Shown here: one piece after another, positions 44,553-54,298 of the stretch
How the letters are laid out: every line of letters starts with the position of its first letter
Position numbering within the stretch: position 1 is the stretch's first letter
DNA from: Hymenobacter sp. BT559
GTDB taxonomy: Bacteria; Bacteroidota; Bacteroidia; Cytophagales; Hymenobacteraceae
NCBI RefSeq assembly: GCF_016427535.1
Contig: NZ_JAELXV010000007.1
Span: 202,772-266,771 of the forward strand
Reading direction: 5' to 3'
Length of the DNA stretch: 64,000 nt
Notes under the pieces: generated by a model
Database searches by the model: none
The model's input: the letters and a program-made list of their open reading frames with translations, nothing else
What the model was told of the DNA's origin: nothing
Program-made: the position numbers and the translations under genes

Positions 44553-45650
44553 CTACGCATACTTCAACTCCCCTGCCCCTACGCGCAGGGTCACACCCGC
44601 CTCAGCGGTGAGGTAGCCAGCCACTTGGGCCTGGTAGCCGCTTTGGGCAAGTTGCTGCATGGTGGCTTCGGCGGCTTCGGGGGCTACTACGAGCAGCATG
44701 CCGTTGCCCATGTTCCAGTAGAGGTAAGCGGTTTCGGGGCTAATACCGCCGATTTCGCAGAGGCGCTGCATGGCGGGCAAAGGTGCAAAGAGGTTATCGA
44801 GCACCGCACCTAGGTTGTTTTTGAGCACGCGCTTGAAGTTATCGGCCACGCCGCCGCCCGTAATGTGGGCCGCGCCGCGCAGGGGCAGACCAGCATCAAG
44901 CACCGCCGTGAGGGCGGGCGCGTAGATGAGCGAGGGCGCGAGCAGAGCCTCTCCCCAGGTGGCGTACTGGTCGGCGTCGGTACCGTCGTAGGGCTGCTGG
45001 TGCCAGTTGTCACCGAAGAGACGCTGCAACGTCTTGCGGGCCAGCGAGTAGCCGTTGGAGCGAAACGAGGGCGAGCGCAGGGCTACCACGGCATCGCCGG
45101 CCTGAGCGGTGGCACCGCTCAGCGGTTGGGCCAAGCTGGGGTGCAGTACCCCAATGGCCGTGGAACACCAGTTGAAGTTCATGCGCGCGCCAGGAAAGCC
45201 ACCGATGCGGTTGCCCAGTTCGGCAATTTCGCCGCCAGTAATGGCGATTTTCGCGAACTGGCAGGCATCATGCAGGCCACGCATCATCTCGTCTACCACG
45301 TCGTAGTCGAGGGTGTTCACGTCGATGATGTTCGACAAGTTGGTAGGCACGAAGCCGGCCGCGATGAGGTCGTCGGCGGTCATGGCTACCAAGTCGTACC
45401 CTAGGGTGTCGTATTTATCGAGGCGCTCGCCCAGCTCGATTTTAGTGCCGATACCGTCCGAGCTGATACCTAGGCGCTCCTGGCCAAAGCGAATTTCGTT
45501 GCTAAAGCCGCCGTCGAGGTCGCGGGCGGGCTCGCCGGGTAGGCCGGCGCGGGTAGCAAACGTCTTTTTCGACCAGTTATAAGCGTTTTTCGAAGCGGCG
45601 TTGCCGAGGTCGATGGAGTAGCCGGCGTCGGGGGTTTGGGCGTTGTTCAT
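44553..45650 (-). CDS. purM: Phosphoribosylformylglycinamidine cyclo-ligase (AIR synthetase)
   Basis: 365 residues. Fifth step of purine synthesis: closes FGAM to AIR with ATP. The PurM signature GISSDGIGTKIELGER is near the N-terminus, followed by MTADDLIAAGFVP and GGEIAELGNRIGGF. AHITGGGVADNFKRVL is the conserved C-terminal block. The sequence is divergent from E. coli PurM but fits the Bacteroidota version. It is the last purine gene of the run, separated from purF by a large inverted repeat (45667-45802), which may weaken or end transcription from upstream. The DUF4240 gene follows. Confidence 0.93.
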   Translation of the reverse strand: MNNAQTPDAGYSIDLGNAASKNAYNWSKKTFATRAGLPGEPARDLDGGFSNEIRFGQERLGISSDGIGTKIELGERLDKYDTLGYDLVAMTADDLIAAGFVPTNLSNIIDVNTLDYDVVDEMMRGLHDACQFAKIAITGGEIAELGNRIGGFPGARMNFNWCSTAIGVLHPSLAQPLSGATAQAGDAVVALRSPSFRSNGYSLARKTLQRLFGDNWHQQPYDGTDADQYATWGEALLAPSLIYAPALTAVLDAGLPLRGAAHITGGGVADNFKRVLKNNLGAVLDNLFAPLPAMQRLCEIGGISPETAYLYWNMGNGMLLVVAPEAAEATMQQLAQSGYQAQVAGYLTAEAGVTLRVGAGELKYA

Positions 45651-45666
45651 GCGGTTAAGGCGGGGC

Positions 45667-45802
45667 GCCTCACCACCCAGCTCCCTCTCCGAAAAGGAGA
45701 GGGGGAGCCAGACGGCGGAGTTATATGATTACTTAATTTCTTACAGTCTAAAATCATCCGGCTCCCCCTCTCCGAAGATGAGAGGGAGCCGGGGGTGAGG
45801 CC
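45667..45802. repeat. Large composite inverted repeat, family D
   Basis: The arms read GCCTCACC...GCTCCCTCTCCGAAAAGGAG... at 45667-45715 and the mirror at 45758-45802. Each arm also folds on itself (CCCTCTCC/GGAGAGGG), so the unit can form a cruciform or double hairpin around an AT-rich 42-base centre. It lies between purF and purM. Confidence 0.85.
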
Positions 45803-45825
45803 CCCACGTTAGGGCGGCCCCTACC

Positions 45826-47322
45826 TTAATGCTCGGTCGGTAGCGGCGCTTTCGCGCTCACCGAGGGCACCTTGTCCACGATGCGGTGGCTCTGGCGCTC
45901 CTCCTGGATGTGGCGCAGGTAGCGCGTCACATCGCCCGTCGGGTATTTGCCCGTAAAGCATGCAAAGCACGACCCACCGTGGCCGCGCTCCTCGGCAAAT
46001 AGGTCCTGTAAGTCGCTCAAATCCTGATAAATGACTTTATCAGCTTCGATGTAACGGCAGATTTCCTCTTCCGTATAGTTGGCCGCAATCAGCTCGGTGC
46101 TCATGGCCATGTCGATGCCGTAGATGCAGGGCGACACAATGGGCGGCGCGCTCGAAATGAAGTATACCTCGCTGGCGCCCGCCTCGCGCAACAGTCGCAC
46201 GATACGGCGCGACGTAGTGCCACGCACAATACTGTCGTCTACCACGGCCACCTTTTTGCCCTCCACAAAAGCGCGAATGGGATTCAGTTTCTTCTTCACT
46301 ACGTCCTCGCGGCCGGCCTGGGTTGGCACGATGAAGGAGCGACCCATGTGGTTATTTTTCACCATGGCGCGGCGGTAGGGCACGCCAATGGCTTCGGCTA
46401 GGCCCGAGGCCGAGAAGTAGCCCGACGAAGGCACGTCAATTACCATGTCGGGCTTGAGACCGGCATCAACCACTTTGCGGGCGATAATCTTACCTAGGCG
46501 CACGCGCTCGCGAGCTACTAGGCGGCCGTGAATGGTTGAGTCTTCGCGGGCGAAGTAAATCTGCTCGAACACGCAGAACGCCTTGGGCACGGTGTTCTGG
46601 TTTTTATAGTGAACCTGGTAGTTGTTGTCGATAAAAATGGCTTGGCCCGGCCCCACATTCTCCACAAACTCAAAGTCGAGGTAGTCGAAGCAGGTGCTTT
46701 CCGAGGCAAACGCATATACCGGCCCCTCGGGCGTGTCGCGGCGGCCCATCACTAGCGGGCGGATACCTAGAGGGTCAGTAAAGGCCAACAGGCCATGCCC
46801 CGCAATGATAGTCACGGTAGCGTAGGCACCCTTCACCAGCTCTTGAGTCGTTTCTACAGCATCGAAAATATCGACCACTGAAATCCGGTCCAGGTCCTTC
46901 ACCCGCAGCTCCGAGGCGAAGGTGTACATAATGAGCTCCAAGTCGTTAGTCGTCTTGGGCAGCACGTGGTACTTATCGTGCAGCAGCTTAGCCACATCAC
47001 GAAAGTTAATAACGTTGCCGTTGTGCACCATGGCCAGCCCGAAAGGGTAGCTCGTGGTAAAGGGTTGCGCCAAATCGGAGTCATTCGCGCCCTGCGTGGT
47101 GTAGCGCACGTGCCCGATGCCGGTATTGCCAGTCAGCTTTTTGGTATGCTTGGGTTTAAAAACGTCGTTGACCAAGCCCTGCCCCTTGTGCAGGTGGAAG
47201 GCGTCGCCATCAAACGTTGCAATGCCGGCGGCATCCTGCCCCCGGTGCTGCAAGGCGGTAAGGCCGATAATCATATCGCCCACCACGCGCTCGGGGCCGT
47301 GAAAACCTACGATGCCACACAT
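45826..47322 (-). CDS. purF: Amidophosphoribosyltransferase (glutamine PRPP amidotransferase)
   Basis: 498 residues. First committed step of purine synthesis. MCGIVGFHG exposes the N-terminal nucleophile Cys2 without a propeptide, and the Ntn glutaminase runs to about 230 (LQHRGQDAAG, YTTQGANDSDLAQPF). The PRTase domain has the PRPP loop VAVVDDSIVRGTTSRRI (near residue 359). SGYFSASGLAEAIGVPYRRA-type motif is the purine PRTase block. SCFACFTGKYPTGD near residue 450 retains a Cys pair that may be a remnant of the Fe-S type. Followed by purN's stop region 85 bases upstream; part of the pyr-pur block. Confidence 0.96.
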   Translation of the reverse strand: MCGIVGFHGPERVVGDMIIGLTALQHRGQDAAGIATFDGDAFHLHKGQGLVNDVFKPKHTKKLTGNTGIGHVRYTTQGANDSDLAQPFTTSYPFGLAMVHNGNVINFRDVAKLLHDKYHVLPKTTNDLELIMYTFASELRVKDLDRISVVDIFDAVETTQELVKGAYATVTIIAGHGLLAFTDPLGIRPLVMGRRDTPEGPVYAFASESTCFDYLDFEFVENVGPGQAIFIDNNYQVHYKNQNTVPKAFCVFEQIYFAREDSTIHGRLVARERVRLGKIIARKVVDAGLKPDMVIDVPSSGYFSASGLAEAIGVPYRRAMVKNNHMGRSFIVPTQAGREDVVKKKLNPIRAFVEGKKVAVVDDSIVRGTTSRRIVRLLREAGASEVYFISSAPPIVSPCIYGIDMAMSTELIAANYTEEEICRYIEADKVIYQDLSDLQDLFAEERGHGGSCFACFTGKYPTGDVTRYLRHIQEERQSHRIVDKVPSVSAKAPLPTEH

Positions 47323-47407
47323 AATCAGTTAATTATGAGTTAGAAATTATGAGTTAGTAATCTTGGGAAGGATGAGTAGGGAGCGTAGAGCAACGACCTA
47401 ACACTAG

Positions 47408-48007
47408 CTAGGCGGTGAGAGCAGACTTTGTAATTAGCGCCGCGAGTGTTTCGGCATATAAGACGTGCTCCACAGCCAAGCCGCGGCGCTGCACCTCGGC
47501 CAGGGTATCAGCTCCTACCAAATTTACAACACGCTGCGCCAGAATCGGCCCAGTATCCAGGCCTTCGTCAACCAAGTGCACGGTTATTTTGGTTTCCGTC
47601 AAGCGGTTATCGAAGGCCCACTCGTAGGCATGCAAGCCTTGGTGTTGGTGCGTATCAGCAGGGTGGATGTTAATGATGCGGCCCGCAAACGCCCGTACAA
47701 ACGTGGGCGAGAGCACCCGCATGTAGCCCGCCAGCACCACGTAGTCGGGCCGGTATTCTTGCAGAATGGCTACCACGTCGCGGTCAAACTCCTCGCGCTT
47801 GCGGCCTTTCGAGCTCAGGCTATCGGTAGGCAGACCTAGGGCGGCCGCCGAGTCGATACCCGGCGCGGTGAGGTCGTTGCTGAATATCACGACTATTTCG
47901 GCCAGGCCTTGTAGCACGCCCGTTTGCACGGCCTCGGCCAGCGCGAGCATGTTGGAGCCGCGGCCAGAAAGCAGGATGGCAAGACGGGCAGGACGTTGGT
48001 CGTTCAT
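47408..48007 (-). CDS. purN: Phosphoribosylglycinamide formyltransferase
   Basis: 199 residues. Third purine step: transfers formyl from 10-formyl-THF to GAR. LAILLSGRGSNMLALAEAV is the phosphate-binding start. GRIINIHPADTHQHQGLHAY holds catalytic Asn and His (near residue 114), and HLVDEGLDTGPILAQ the catalytic Asp. THQHQGLHAY replaces the usual LLPAFKGLHA, a mild family variant. Start is the ATG at 48007, directly after the purD stop (TAGATG), so the two are translationally coupled. Confidence 0.95.
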   Translation of the reverse strand: MNDQRPARLAILLSGRGSNMLALAEAVQTGVLQGLAEIVVIFSNDLTAPGIDSAAALGLPTDSLSSKGRKREEFDRDVVAILQEYRPDYVVLAGYMRVLSPTFVRAFAGRIINIHPADTHQHQGLHAYEWAFDNRLTETKITVHLVDEGLDTGPILAQRVVNLVGADTLAEVQRRGLAVEHVLYAETLAALITKSALTA

Positions 48008-49300
48008 CTAGTAAGCGCTCGTTTCGAGCAGCGGCGCGGGGCGCTGCCCAATGTCGGGGCGCACGTATTTGTCTTGAAAATAAACCTTTTCTGTCTCCGC
48101 GTAAGCTAGTTGGATAGCGGTGGGCAGGTCGGGGCCGTGGGCTACTACCACCGCCACGCGGCCGCCATTGGTGAGCAGTTCGCCGGGCTGTTCGCCTGCC
48201 TTCACGCCGCCCACAAACACTTGGGTATCTTGGCCTTGGTTGCCGATGCCGTGGATGGGGAAGCCCGTTGGGAATTGCGCTGCCGGGTAGCCACCCGAAG
48301 CCAGCACTACGCCCACAAAGGCGCCAGCGCGCTGCTTGGTTATCGTTTGGGCCAAGTTGCCTTCAAGCGTCGCCTCTATCAGTTCGAGCAGGCTGCTTTC
48401 CAGCGCGGGCAGGATAACCTCGGCCTCGGGGTCACCTAGGCGCACGTTGTATTCGAGCAGCTTGGGACCGCTCGGCGTCAGCATCACCCCAAAATAGAGG
48501 AAGCCCACAAAGTCGAACGGCTCGCTTTGGAGGCCGCGCAACGTGGGGTCAATAATATCCTGGCGAATGGCGGCCAGCGAGTTATCATCCAAAAAGGGCA
48601 CTGGACAATAAGCACCCATGCCGCCCGTGTTGGGGCCTTCGTCGTTGGCAAGCAGCTGTTTGTGGTCCTGGGCCGGGGCCAGCAGCCGGATGCGGTTGCC
48701 ATCGGTGAGGCCGATGAGGCTCACCTCGGGGCCGGTCAGCTTCTCTTCGAGCAGGAAGCTAAACCAGCCTTCATGTAGTTCGCGCAACTCGGTGAGGGCG
48801 GCCGTGGCCTCGGCTACCGAACTGCACACGTACACGCCCTTGCCAGCGGCTAGGCCGTCGTACTTAATAACTACGTGGCCAGCGAGTTCCTCAGCTTGCG
48901 CCTGCGCCTCGGCAAACTGGTCGCTGCGGTAGCTCCAGGCGCGAGCCGTGGCAATGCCGTGGCGACGCATGAAGTCCTTGCTCCACACCTTCGAGCTTTC
49001 CAGCGTAGCCGCCTGCCGCCGCGGGCCAAACACGCGGATGTCCGTCTCCAGGAAGTAATCGGCCACGCCCGCCGCCAGCGGTGCCTCCGGCCCCACCACA
49101 ATCAGCTTGATGCCGTGCTCCTGGCAGAAGCTTTGAATGGCCGGAAAATCGGTGGCGCTAATGCTAGGCACGCTACCTGGAATGCCAGCGTTACCGGGCA
49201 GCACGTGCACGGTCGCGCCATCCTGGCGAAGCTTGGTAGCTAGAGCGTGCTCGCGGGCACCGGAACCAAGGAGGACGAGCTGGGTGGTGGAAGTTGGCAC
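48008..49300 (-). CDS. purD: Phosphoribosylamine-glycine ligase
   Basis: 430 residues from a GTG at 49300. Second purine step, an ATP-grasp ligase joining phosphoribosylamine and glycine. VLLGSGAREHALATKL is the N-terminal dinucleotide-like loop. KYDGLAAGKGVYVC marks the ATP-grasp domain. NTGGMGAYCPVPFL and LLEYNVRLGDPEAEVILP are diagnostic of PurD. It abuts purN with no gap and follows purC after 92 bases. Part of the nucleotide block. Confidence 0.96.
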   Translation of the reverse strand: MPTSTTQLVLLGSGAREHALATKLRQDGATVHVLPGNAGIPGSVPSISATDFPAIQSFCQEHGIKLIVVGPEAPLAAGVADYFLETDIRVFGPRRQAATLESSKVWSKDFMRRHGIATARAWSYRSDQFAEAQAQAEELAGHVVIKYDGLAAGKGVYVCSSVAEATAALTELRELHEGWFSFLLEEKLTGPEVSLIGLTDGNRIRLLAPAQDHKQLLANDEGPNTGGMGAYCPVPFLDDNSLAAIRQDIIDPTLRGLQSEPFDFVGFLYFGVMLTPSGPKLLEYNVRLGDPEAEVILPALESSLLELIEATLEGNLAQTITKQRAGAFVGVVLASGGYPAAQFPTGFPIHGIGNQGQDTQVFVGGVKAGEQPGELLTNGGRVAVVVAHGPDLPTAIQLAYAETEKVYFQDKYVRPDIGQRPAPLLETSAY

Positions 49301-49392
49301 AGCGTTTAAAAGAGAGAAAAAAGGGTTTCACAGAGTAGCGGAAGGAAAGGCGTAAACTCCCCTCTTTCCGTCCTTGGCTCTGCACGATATGG

Positions 49393-50310
49393 CTACTTTA
49401 GTAATCCGGCCTTCACCAAGTTGCGGGTCAGGCGCTCGGTTACGTCTTCATCATCACCGGCCGTGGCTAGGGGCTGGCCCACGACGCGCTGGTAGATGTC
49501 GAGGTAGCGATTGACGGCCTCCTGCGTTACCTCGGGGGTGAGGGCGCGGGGGTAGGCCCCATCCTGCTTATTGGCAATGAGCCACTGGCGGATGTATTCC
49601 TTGTCCATCTGCTCGGCGCCCTCGGGGTTCTGGGCGTAGTCGGCGGCGCTCCAGAAGCGCGACGAGTCGGGCGTATGGATTTCGTCAATCAGAATCAGCT
49701 CGCCGTCCAGCAAGCCAAACTCATACTTGGTATCGACCAAAATGATGCCCTGCGAAGCCAGCAAGTCGGAGCCAACTTTGAACAGTTCCAGCGCCTTTTC
49801 GGCCATCTTATCGTACAGTTCCTGGCTTACCCAGCCCTCGCTCACGAGGTTTTCGGGGGTGATTTCGCGGTCCGACTCCTCCTTGGTGGTTGGCGTCACG
49901 ATGGGCGTCGGGAACTGCTGGTGCTTGGTGAGGCCGTCGGGCACGGTCACGCCCGAAAACGTGCGCTGGCCGCTCTGGTAGCCGCGCAGCATCGAGCCGG
50001 TGAGGTAGTTGCGCACTACCATCTCTACCTTAATCGGTTGCGCTTCCTTCACCAGCATGGCGTTGGCGTCCACCATGCCCTTCACGTGGTTGGGGATGAT
50101 GTGGGCCGTTTTCTCGAACCAGAAGTTGGCTAGGCCGTTCAGCACCGCACCTTTGTTGGGGATGGCCGTTTCGAGCACCGAGTCGAAGGCCGAGAGGCGG
50201 TCCGACACCACGATGAGGCGGGTGCTGTCGTCGATGCGGAAGCTGTCGCGGACTTTGCCGCGGTGCAACAACTGGAGCTGGGGGGTGGCGAATTGCGGGA
50301 GCGTGTTCAT
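49393..50310 (-). CDS. purC: SAICAR synthetase
   Basis: 305 residues from the ATG at 50310 (MNTLPQFATPQLQLLHRGKV); upstream in-frame codons overlap purQ. Joins CAIR and aspartate with ATP. RGKVRDSFRIDD, DRLSAFDSVLETAIPNKGAV and VRNYLTGSMLRGYQSG are conserved. LVDTKYEFGLLDGELILIDE and HTPDSSRFWSA supply the Mg and aspartate site. The length (about 300) is that of the larger, yeast-like class rather than the 237-residue E. coli form. It starts 10 bases after the purQ stop. Confidence 0.96.
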   Translation of the reverse strand: MNTLPQFATPQLQLLHRGKVRDSFRIDDSTRLIVVSDRLSAFDSVLETAIPNKGAVLNGLANFWFEKTAHIIPNHVKGMVDANAMLVKEAQPIKVEMVVRNYLTGSMLRGYQSGQRTFSGVTVPDGLTKHQQFPTPIVTPTTKEESDREITPENLVSEGWVSQELYDKMAEKALELFKVGSDLLASQGIILVDTKYEFGLLDGELILIDEIHTPDSSRFWSAADYAQNPEGAEQMDKEYIRQWLIANKQDGAYPRALTPEVTQEAVNRYLDIYQRVVGQPLATAGDDEDVTERLTRNLVKAGLLK

Positions 50311-50320
50311 ACCGAATAAC

Positions 50321-51193
50321 TTACGCGTGGGTAGCAGGCGCGCTGGCTTCCTGGGTCCGGCGAATGAGGTGCGTGACAATGTTCTTGAAAATCGCTAGCC
50401 CCTCCCCTTCTTCCTTCAGCTCGCCACGGCGCTTTTTCATACCCCAATCGGGGTGGTTGCAGCCGGCCAAATAGGCCTCGGGGTGTGGCATGAGGCCAAA
50501 AATGTGGCCCGTGGGGTCGGTGAGGCCAGCGCAGTTGAGGTCAGCGCCGTTGGGGTTGAGCGGGTAGGTGCCGGTCTCCTGGTCGTCGTGGCCGGCGTAG
50601 GTCAGGCAGTTGAGCCCTAGGTCGGTGATGCGGTCGCGGGTGGCCGCGTCGGGCACTACCAGGCGGCCTTCGCCGTGGCGCACGGGCACTTCGAAGGAAG
50701 TCAGCTCGCTCAGGAAGGGCGTGGGTGTTTTCGTCTGCGCATTCACCTTGAGGCGAACCCAGCGGTTTTCGTAGCGGCCCGAGGCGTTGTGCGTCAGTGT
50801 CACTTCGGGCTGGAAATCGCCACCTAGGTTGGGCAGTAGCCCGAGCTTCACCAACACCTGAAAGCCGTTGCAGATGCCGAGCACAAACTTGCCGGCGGCC
50901 ACAAACTCACGGATGTCGCTGAGCAGTGTGCGGCCCGCGTCGCCGGTCTGGCGGTAGCGCAGCTTGTTGGCCAGCACCACACCCGAGCCTAGGTCGTCGC
51001 CGAACGAGAACCCGCCCGGAAAATTCAGAATATCGAAGTCATGGATGCTCACCCGACCGTGCAGCACCTCATTGAGGTGCACGATGGTGGCCTCGCCGCC
51101 CGCTAGGCGGTAGGCGGCGGCCATTTCCTCTTCGCAATTGATGCCGAAGCCGGTCAGGATGAGGGCTTTGGGGGCCTGGGCTAGGTCTGCCAT
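50321..51193 (-). CDS. purQ: FGAM synthase glutaminase subunit PurQ
   Basis: About 290 residues from the ATG at 51193 (a GTG at 51223 would add ten residues and bring it to 6 bases from purL). Class I glutaminase that feeds ammonia to PurL. LTGFGINCEEEMAAAYRLAG opens the domain, GICNGFQVLVKLGLLPN contains the catalytic Cys, and FGLMPHPEAYL the catalytic His and Glu. Unusual in being longer than the common 225-residue PurQ. Coupled to purL upstream and purC downstream. Confidence 0.94.
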   Translation of the reverse strand: MADLAQAPKALILTGFGINCEEEMAAAYRLAGGEATIVHLNEVLHGRVSIHDFDILNFPGGFSFGDDLGSGVVLANKLRYRQTGDAGRTLLSDIREFVAAGKFVLGICNGFQVLVKLGLLPNLGGDFQPEVTLTHNASGRYENRWVRLKVNAQTKTPTPFLSELTSFEVPVRHGEGRLVVPDAATRDRITDLGLNCLTYAGHDDQETGTYPLNPNGADLNCAGLTDPTGHIFGLMPHPEAYLAGCNHPDWGMKKRRGELKEEGEGLAIFKNIVTHLIRRTQEASAPATHA

Positions 51194-51229
51194 GTTAGTA
51201 GGTATCACTTGGTCCTTGCTCACTGCTCG

Positions 51230-54200
51230 TTAGTGCTGTAGCGCCTCGGCGGGCTCCAAGCCAATTGTTTGATTCACGGGCCCGTTGGTCCAGGCGGTGC
51301 GGAGGTCGTGGGTCGAAGCATGTAGCAGCTCCTGCGTCCCGTGCACCACACGCAGCTGGCCATCGGCCGTTACGCGGCCCAGGCGCGTAGCCCGCTGCCC
51401 TAGGATGCCTTCGAAGGCCGTCACGTCTTCCGGCGCGATGCTTACCACGAAGCGCGAGTGCGACTCGCTGAACAGTAGCGCCGTAGCCGACAAGTCGCCC
51501 GCCACGCTACCTAGGTCAAGGTCAGCACCTAGGCCATCGCGGCCGAAGGTGCTCTCAGCCAATGCCACGGCGAGGCCGCCGTCGCTCAGGTCGTGGCTGC
51601 TCTGGATGAGGCCTTGCGCGTTGGCTTCGCCCACCAGGGTGTACAATGCTTTGGCTTCTTCGAAGCGCACCTGCGGTACGTTGGCGCCCAGCTCGTTGTA
51701 GAGCTGGTAGAACTCCGAGCCACCTAGCTCGTCGTAGGTTTCGCCGAGCAGATAGATGACGTCATCGGCCTGCTTGAAGTCGGAGGTTACTACCTGGCGC
51801 ACGTCTTCGACCTTGGCCGTCATCGAGTAGAGGACCGTGGGCGGCACCGAGATTTTTACCCCGTCGGCCTTAAAGTCGTTCTTCATCGAGTCCTTGCCGC
51901 TGGTGAGCGGGATGCAGTAGGCCGCGCAGGCATCGCGCAGAGCCTGGCACATCTGCACCAGCTTGGCGAGCTTCTGCTTGCCATCGGGGTTGATGGCGGG
52001 GTCGTAGACCGAATCGGGCACGCAGAAATTGTCGTTTACCGACCAGAAATTTCCATCGCCCGGCGTGAGGTTGGGCAGCTTGCCGCCCACCGAGATAATC
52101 TGCCGCACGGCCTCGTCAAACGAGCCGGCCGACATGTGGTAGGCATCTAGGTCACCCATGCGGGGCAAAATGCCGTTGCTCACGGCCACGCCTTCCCAGC
52201 TCTCAAAATTGAAGCGCACCACGGCGGCATCCTGCGGCGCCTGGCCGGTCGCGCCCATCAGGGGCTTCACCACCGTGCGGCCCTTCACCTCGTGGTCGTA
52301 CTGCCGAATAACTGACTCGCGCGAGCAGATATTGAGCGAACCCATCAGCTTGAATAGCACGTCGTTGTAGTCGATTTCGGCGGGTAGCGCGGGCTCCTGG
52401 GCTTCGGGCTTCACGTACTCGGCCAGCAGGGTTTTGCGCGGCACGCCATCGTGCAGGAAGTCCAGCGAGAGGCCAGCAATGGGCTGGCTGTCAAACTTCA
52501 CGTCGAGATAGCCCTCAGCGTTGAAGAAGCCGATATCGGTCAGCTCTACCTCCATTTCACGACCTAGGGCCAGCAGCTCATCCAGCTTGGCGGGCTCTAC
52601 GGCCAGGGTGAAGCGCTCCTGCGACTCGCTCAGGAAAATCTCCCAAGGGCGCAGACCGGGGTATTTCAGGGGCACTTTTTCGAGCTCCACTACTGCGCCG
52701 CCCGAGATGGTAGCCAGCTCGCCGATGCTAGACGAGAGGCCGCCCGCCCCGTTGTCGGTGCTGCACCGAATGAGGCCGCGCCGCGTAGCCAGCAGCAGGA
52801 AGTCCATCGCCAGCTTTTGGGTGATGGGCGAGCCGATTTGCACGGCCGTAGCGGGCGCGGCTTCGTCCAGCTCAATGCTGCTGAAGGTCGCGCCGTGAAT
52901 GCCGTCTTTGCCCACCCGGCCGCCGGCCATGATGATGCGGTCGCCGGGCAGAATCACTTTTTCCCAGCTGTCTTTGCCAGCTAGTTGCATGGGCATCACC
53001 GCGCCAGTGCCGCAGTACACGAGCGGCTTGCCACGGTAGCGGTCATCAAATACGATGGCGCCGTTCACGGTTGGTACGCCCGACTTGTTGCCGCCGTCCT
53101 CGATGCCCTTGCGCACCCCTTCAAAAATGCGGCGTGGGTGCAATTGACCGGTTAGCAATTCACCATCGTAGTCGGGGTTACCGAAGCACAGTACGTTGGT
53201 ATTGAACAGCAAGCGCGCGCCGCCGATTCCAGTAGCCAGCGGGTCGCGGTTGTTGCCCAGGATGCCCGTGATAGCTCCGCCGTAGGGGTCGATGGCCGAG
53301 GGCGAGTTGTGCGTCTCGACCTTCCACACGAACAGTGACTCGGGGTTGATGCGCACCGCGCCGGCATTGTCCGAAAACACCTTGATGAGCCAGTCGTTGC
53401 CGTTGGCCCGCAGTTGGCGGTCTACCTCGGCGGTCGCGCCCTTGATGAAAGTTTTGAACAAGCCGTCAATCTCTTCTTCCGCGCCCGTTTCCAGGTTTTT
53501 GTACTTGATAACGGCGCTGAACTCCTTGTGCTTGCAATGCTCCGACCAGGTTTGGGCCAGAATCTCCATCTCGCAGTCGGTGGGGTCGGCGGGCAGCCCT
53601 AGGCCGAGGCGCTGCTCGCGCACGCTGCCTTGGTCGAAGTAGTCGCGGATGGCCTGCATTTCGGGCAGGTTGAGCGCGTACACGTTGTCCTTGCTTAGCT
53701 GGAGCAGTTGCTCGTCGCGGAGGCCCGTCAGGTTGATGGTTTCGGTGCGGGCGTCGGCCCCACCGCCGGGGCGCGGCGTGAAGTCGCGGATGCCATCGGC
53801 CACCGCGCCTACCTCAAAGCGGTTGATGAGCTTGTTGCCCAGCAGCTCTTCAGCGAGCCGGCGAAGGTCGGCGGCGGGCAGGTCTTTTTCCAGGAAAAAC
53901 AGCCGCTTCGAGAAAATGTGCTGCGTGCGGGTGTCGATGGGCTCGTTGAGGAAGTCGCCGAGCGCATTCTGGGCCGAGGTGCCCTCGTCGTCCGTCACGC
54001 CGGGGCCTTTGGCCACCAAGATGTAGCTTTTGAAGCCCGCGGGCGCGGCTACCTGGTCGATAACTACCGTGTGCAGCACGGGGTCTTGCAGGCAGGCGGC
54101 GGCGAAGTCGGCTAGCTGGCTTTCGCTGAGGCCGGGGTAGCGCACGGCGTAGAGCGCCGCGCTGCGCACCTGGCCGGTGGCTAGCCCTAGGTGGCGGGCT

Positions 54201-54298
54201 GCGTCGGCGGCCACGCGCTGGCCGTCGCCGTCGTGCCGGCCGGGTTGGAGACTGAGGAGGATGGAATGCTGGTTGGTTTCCAAATTAACTTTTGTCAT
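51230..54298 (-). CDS. purL: FGAM synthase subunit PurL, large form with PurS-like N-terminus
   Basis: 1022 residues. Fourth purine step: amidates FGAR to FGAM with ATP. The first about 100 residues resemble PurS (SILLSLQPGRHDGDGQRVAA). Next are the linker and two AIRS-like catalytic halves with ILAQTWSEHCKHKEFSAVI, KVETHNSPSAIDPYGGAIT and GKDSMKNDF, the standard PurL motifs. It equals the E. coli enzyme minus its C-terminal glutaminase, which is here the separate purQ. The start ATG at 54298 lies inside an intergenic repeat arm, so the original start may have been altered. It leads the pur part of the block. Confidence 0.95.
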   Translation of the reverse strand: MTKVNLETNQHSILLSLQPGRHDGDGQRVAADAARHLGLATGQVRSAALYAVRYPGLSESQLADFAAACLQDPVLHTVVIDQVAAPAGFKSYILVAKGPGVTDDEGTSAQNALGDFLNEPIDTRTQHIFSKRLFFLEKDLPAADLRRLAEELLGNKLINRFEVGAVADGIRDFTPRPGGGADARTETINLTGLRDEQLLQLSKDNVYALNLPEMQAIRDYFDQGSVREQRLGLGLPADPTDCEMEILAQTWSEHCKHKEFSAVIKYKNLETGAEEEIDGLFKTFIKGATAEVDRQLRANGNDWLIKVFSDNAGAVRINPESLFVWKVETHNSPSAIDPYGGAITGILGNNRDPLATGIGGARLLFNTNVLCFGNPDYDGELLTGQLHPRRIFEGVRKGIEDGGNKSGVPTVNGAIVFDDRYRGKPLVYCGTGAVMPMQLAGKDSWEKVILPGDRIIMAGGRVGKDGIHGATFSSIELDEAAPATAVQIGSPITQKLAMDFLLLATRRGLIRCSTDNGAGGLSSSIGELATISGGAVVELEKVPLKYPGLRPWEIFLSESQERFTLAVEPAKLDELLALGREMEVELTDIGFFNAEGYLDVKFDSQPIAGLSLDFLHDGVPRKTLLAEYVKPEAQEPALPAEIDYNDVLFKLMGSLNICSRESVIRQYDHEVKGRTVVKPLMGATGQAPQDAAVVRFNFESWEGVAVSNGILPRMGDLDAYHMSAGSFDEAVRQIISVGGKLPNLTPGDGNFWSVNDNFCVPDSVYDPAINPDGKQKLAKLVQMCQALRDACAAYCIPLTSGKDSMKNDFKADGVKISVPPTVLYSMTAKVEDVRQVVTSDFKQADDVIYLLGETYDELGGSEFYQLYNELGANVPQVRFEEAKALYTLVGEANAQGLIQSSHDLSDGGLAVALAESTFGRDGLGADLDLGSVAGDLSATALLFSESHSRFVVSIAPEDVTAFEGILGQRATRLGRVTADGQLRVVHGTQELLHASTHDLRTAWTNGPVNQTIGLEPAEALQH

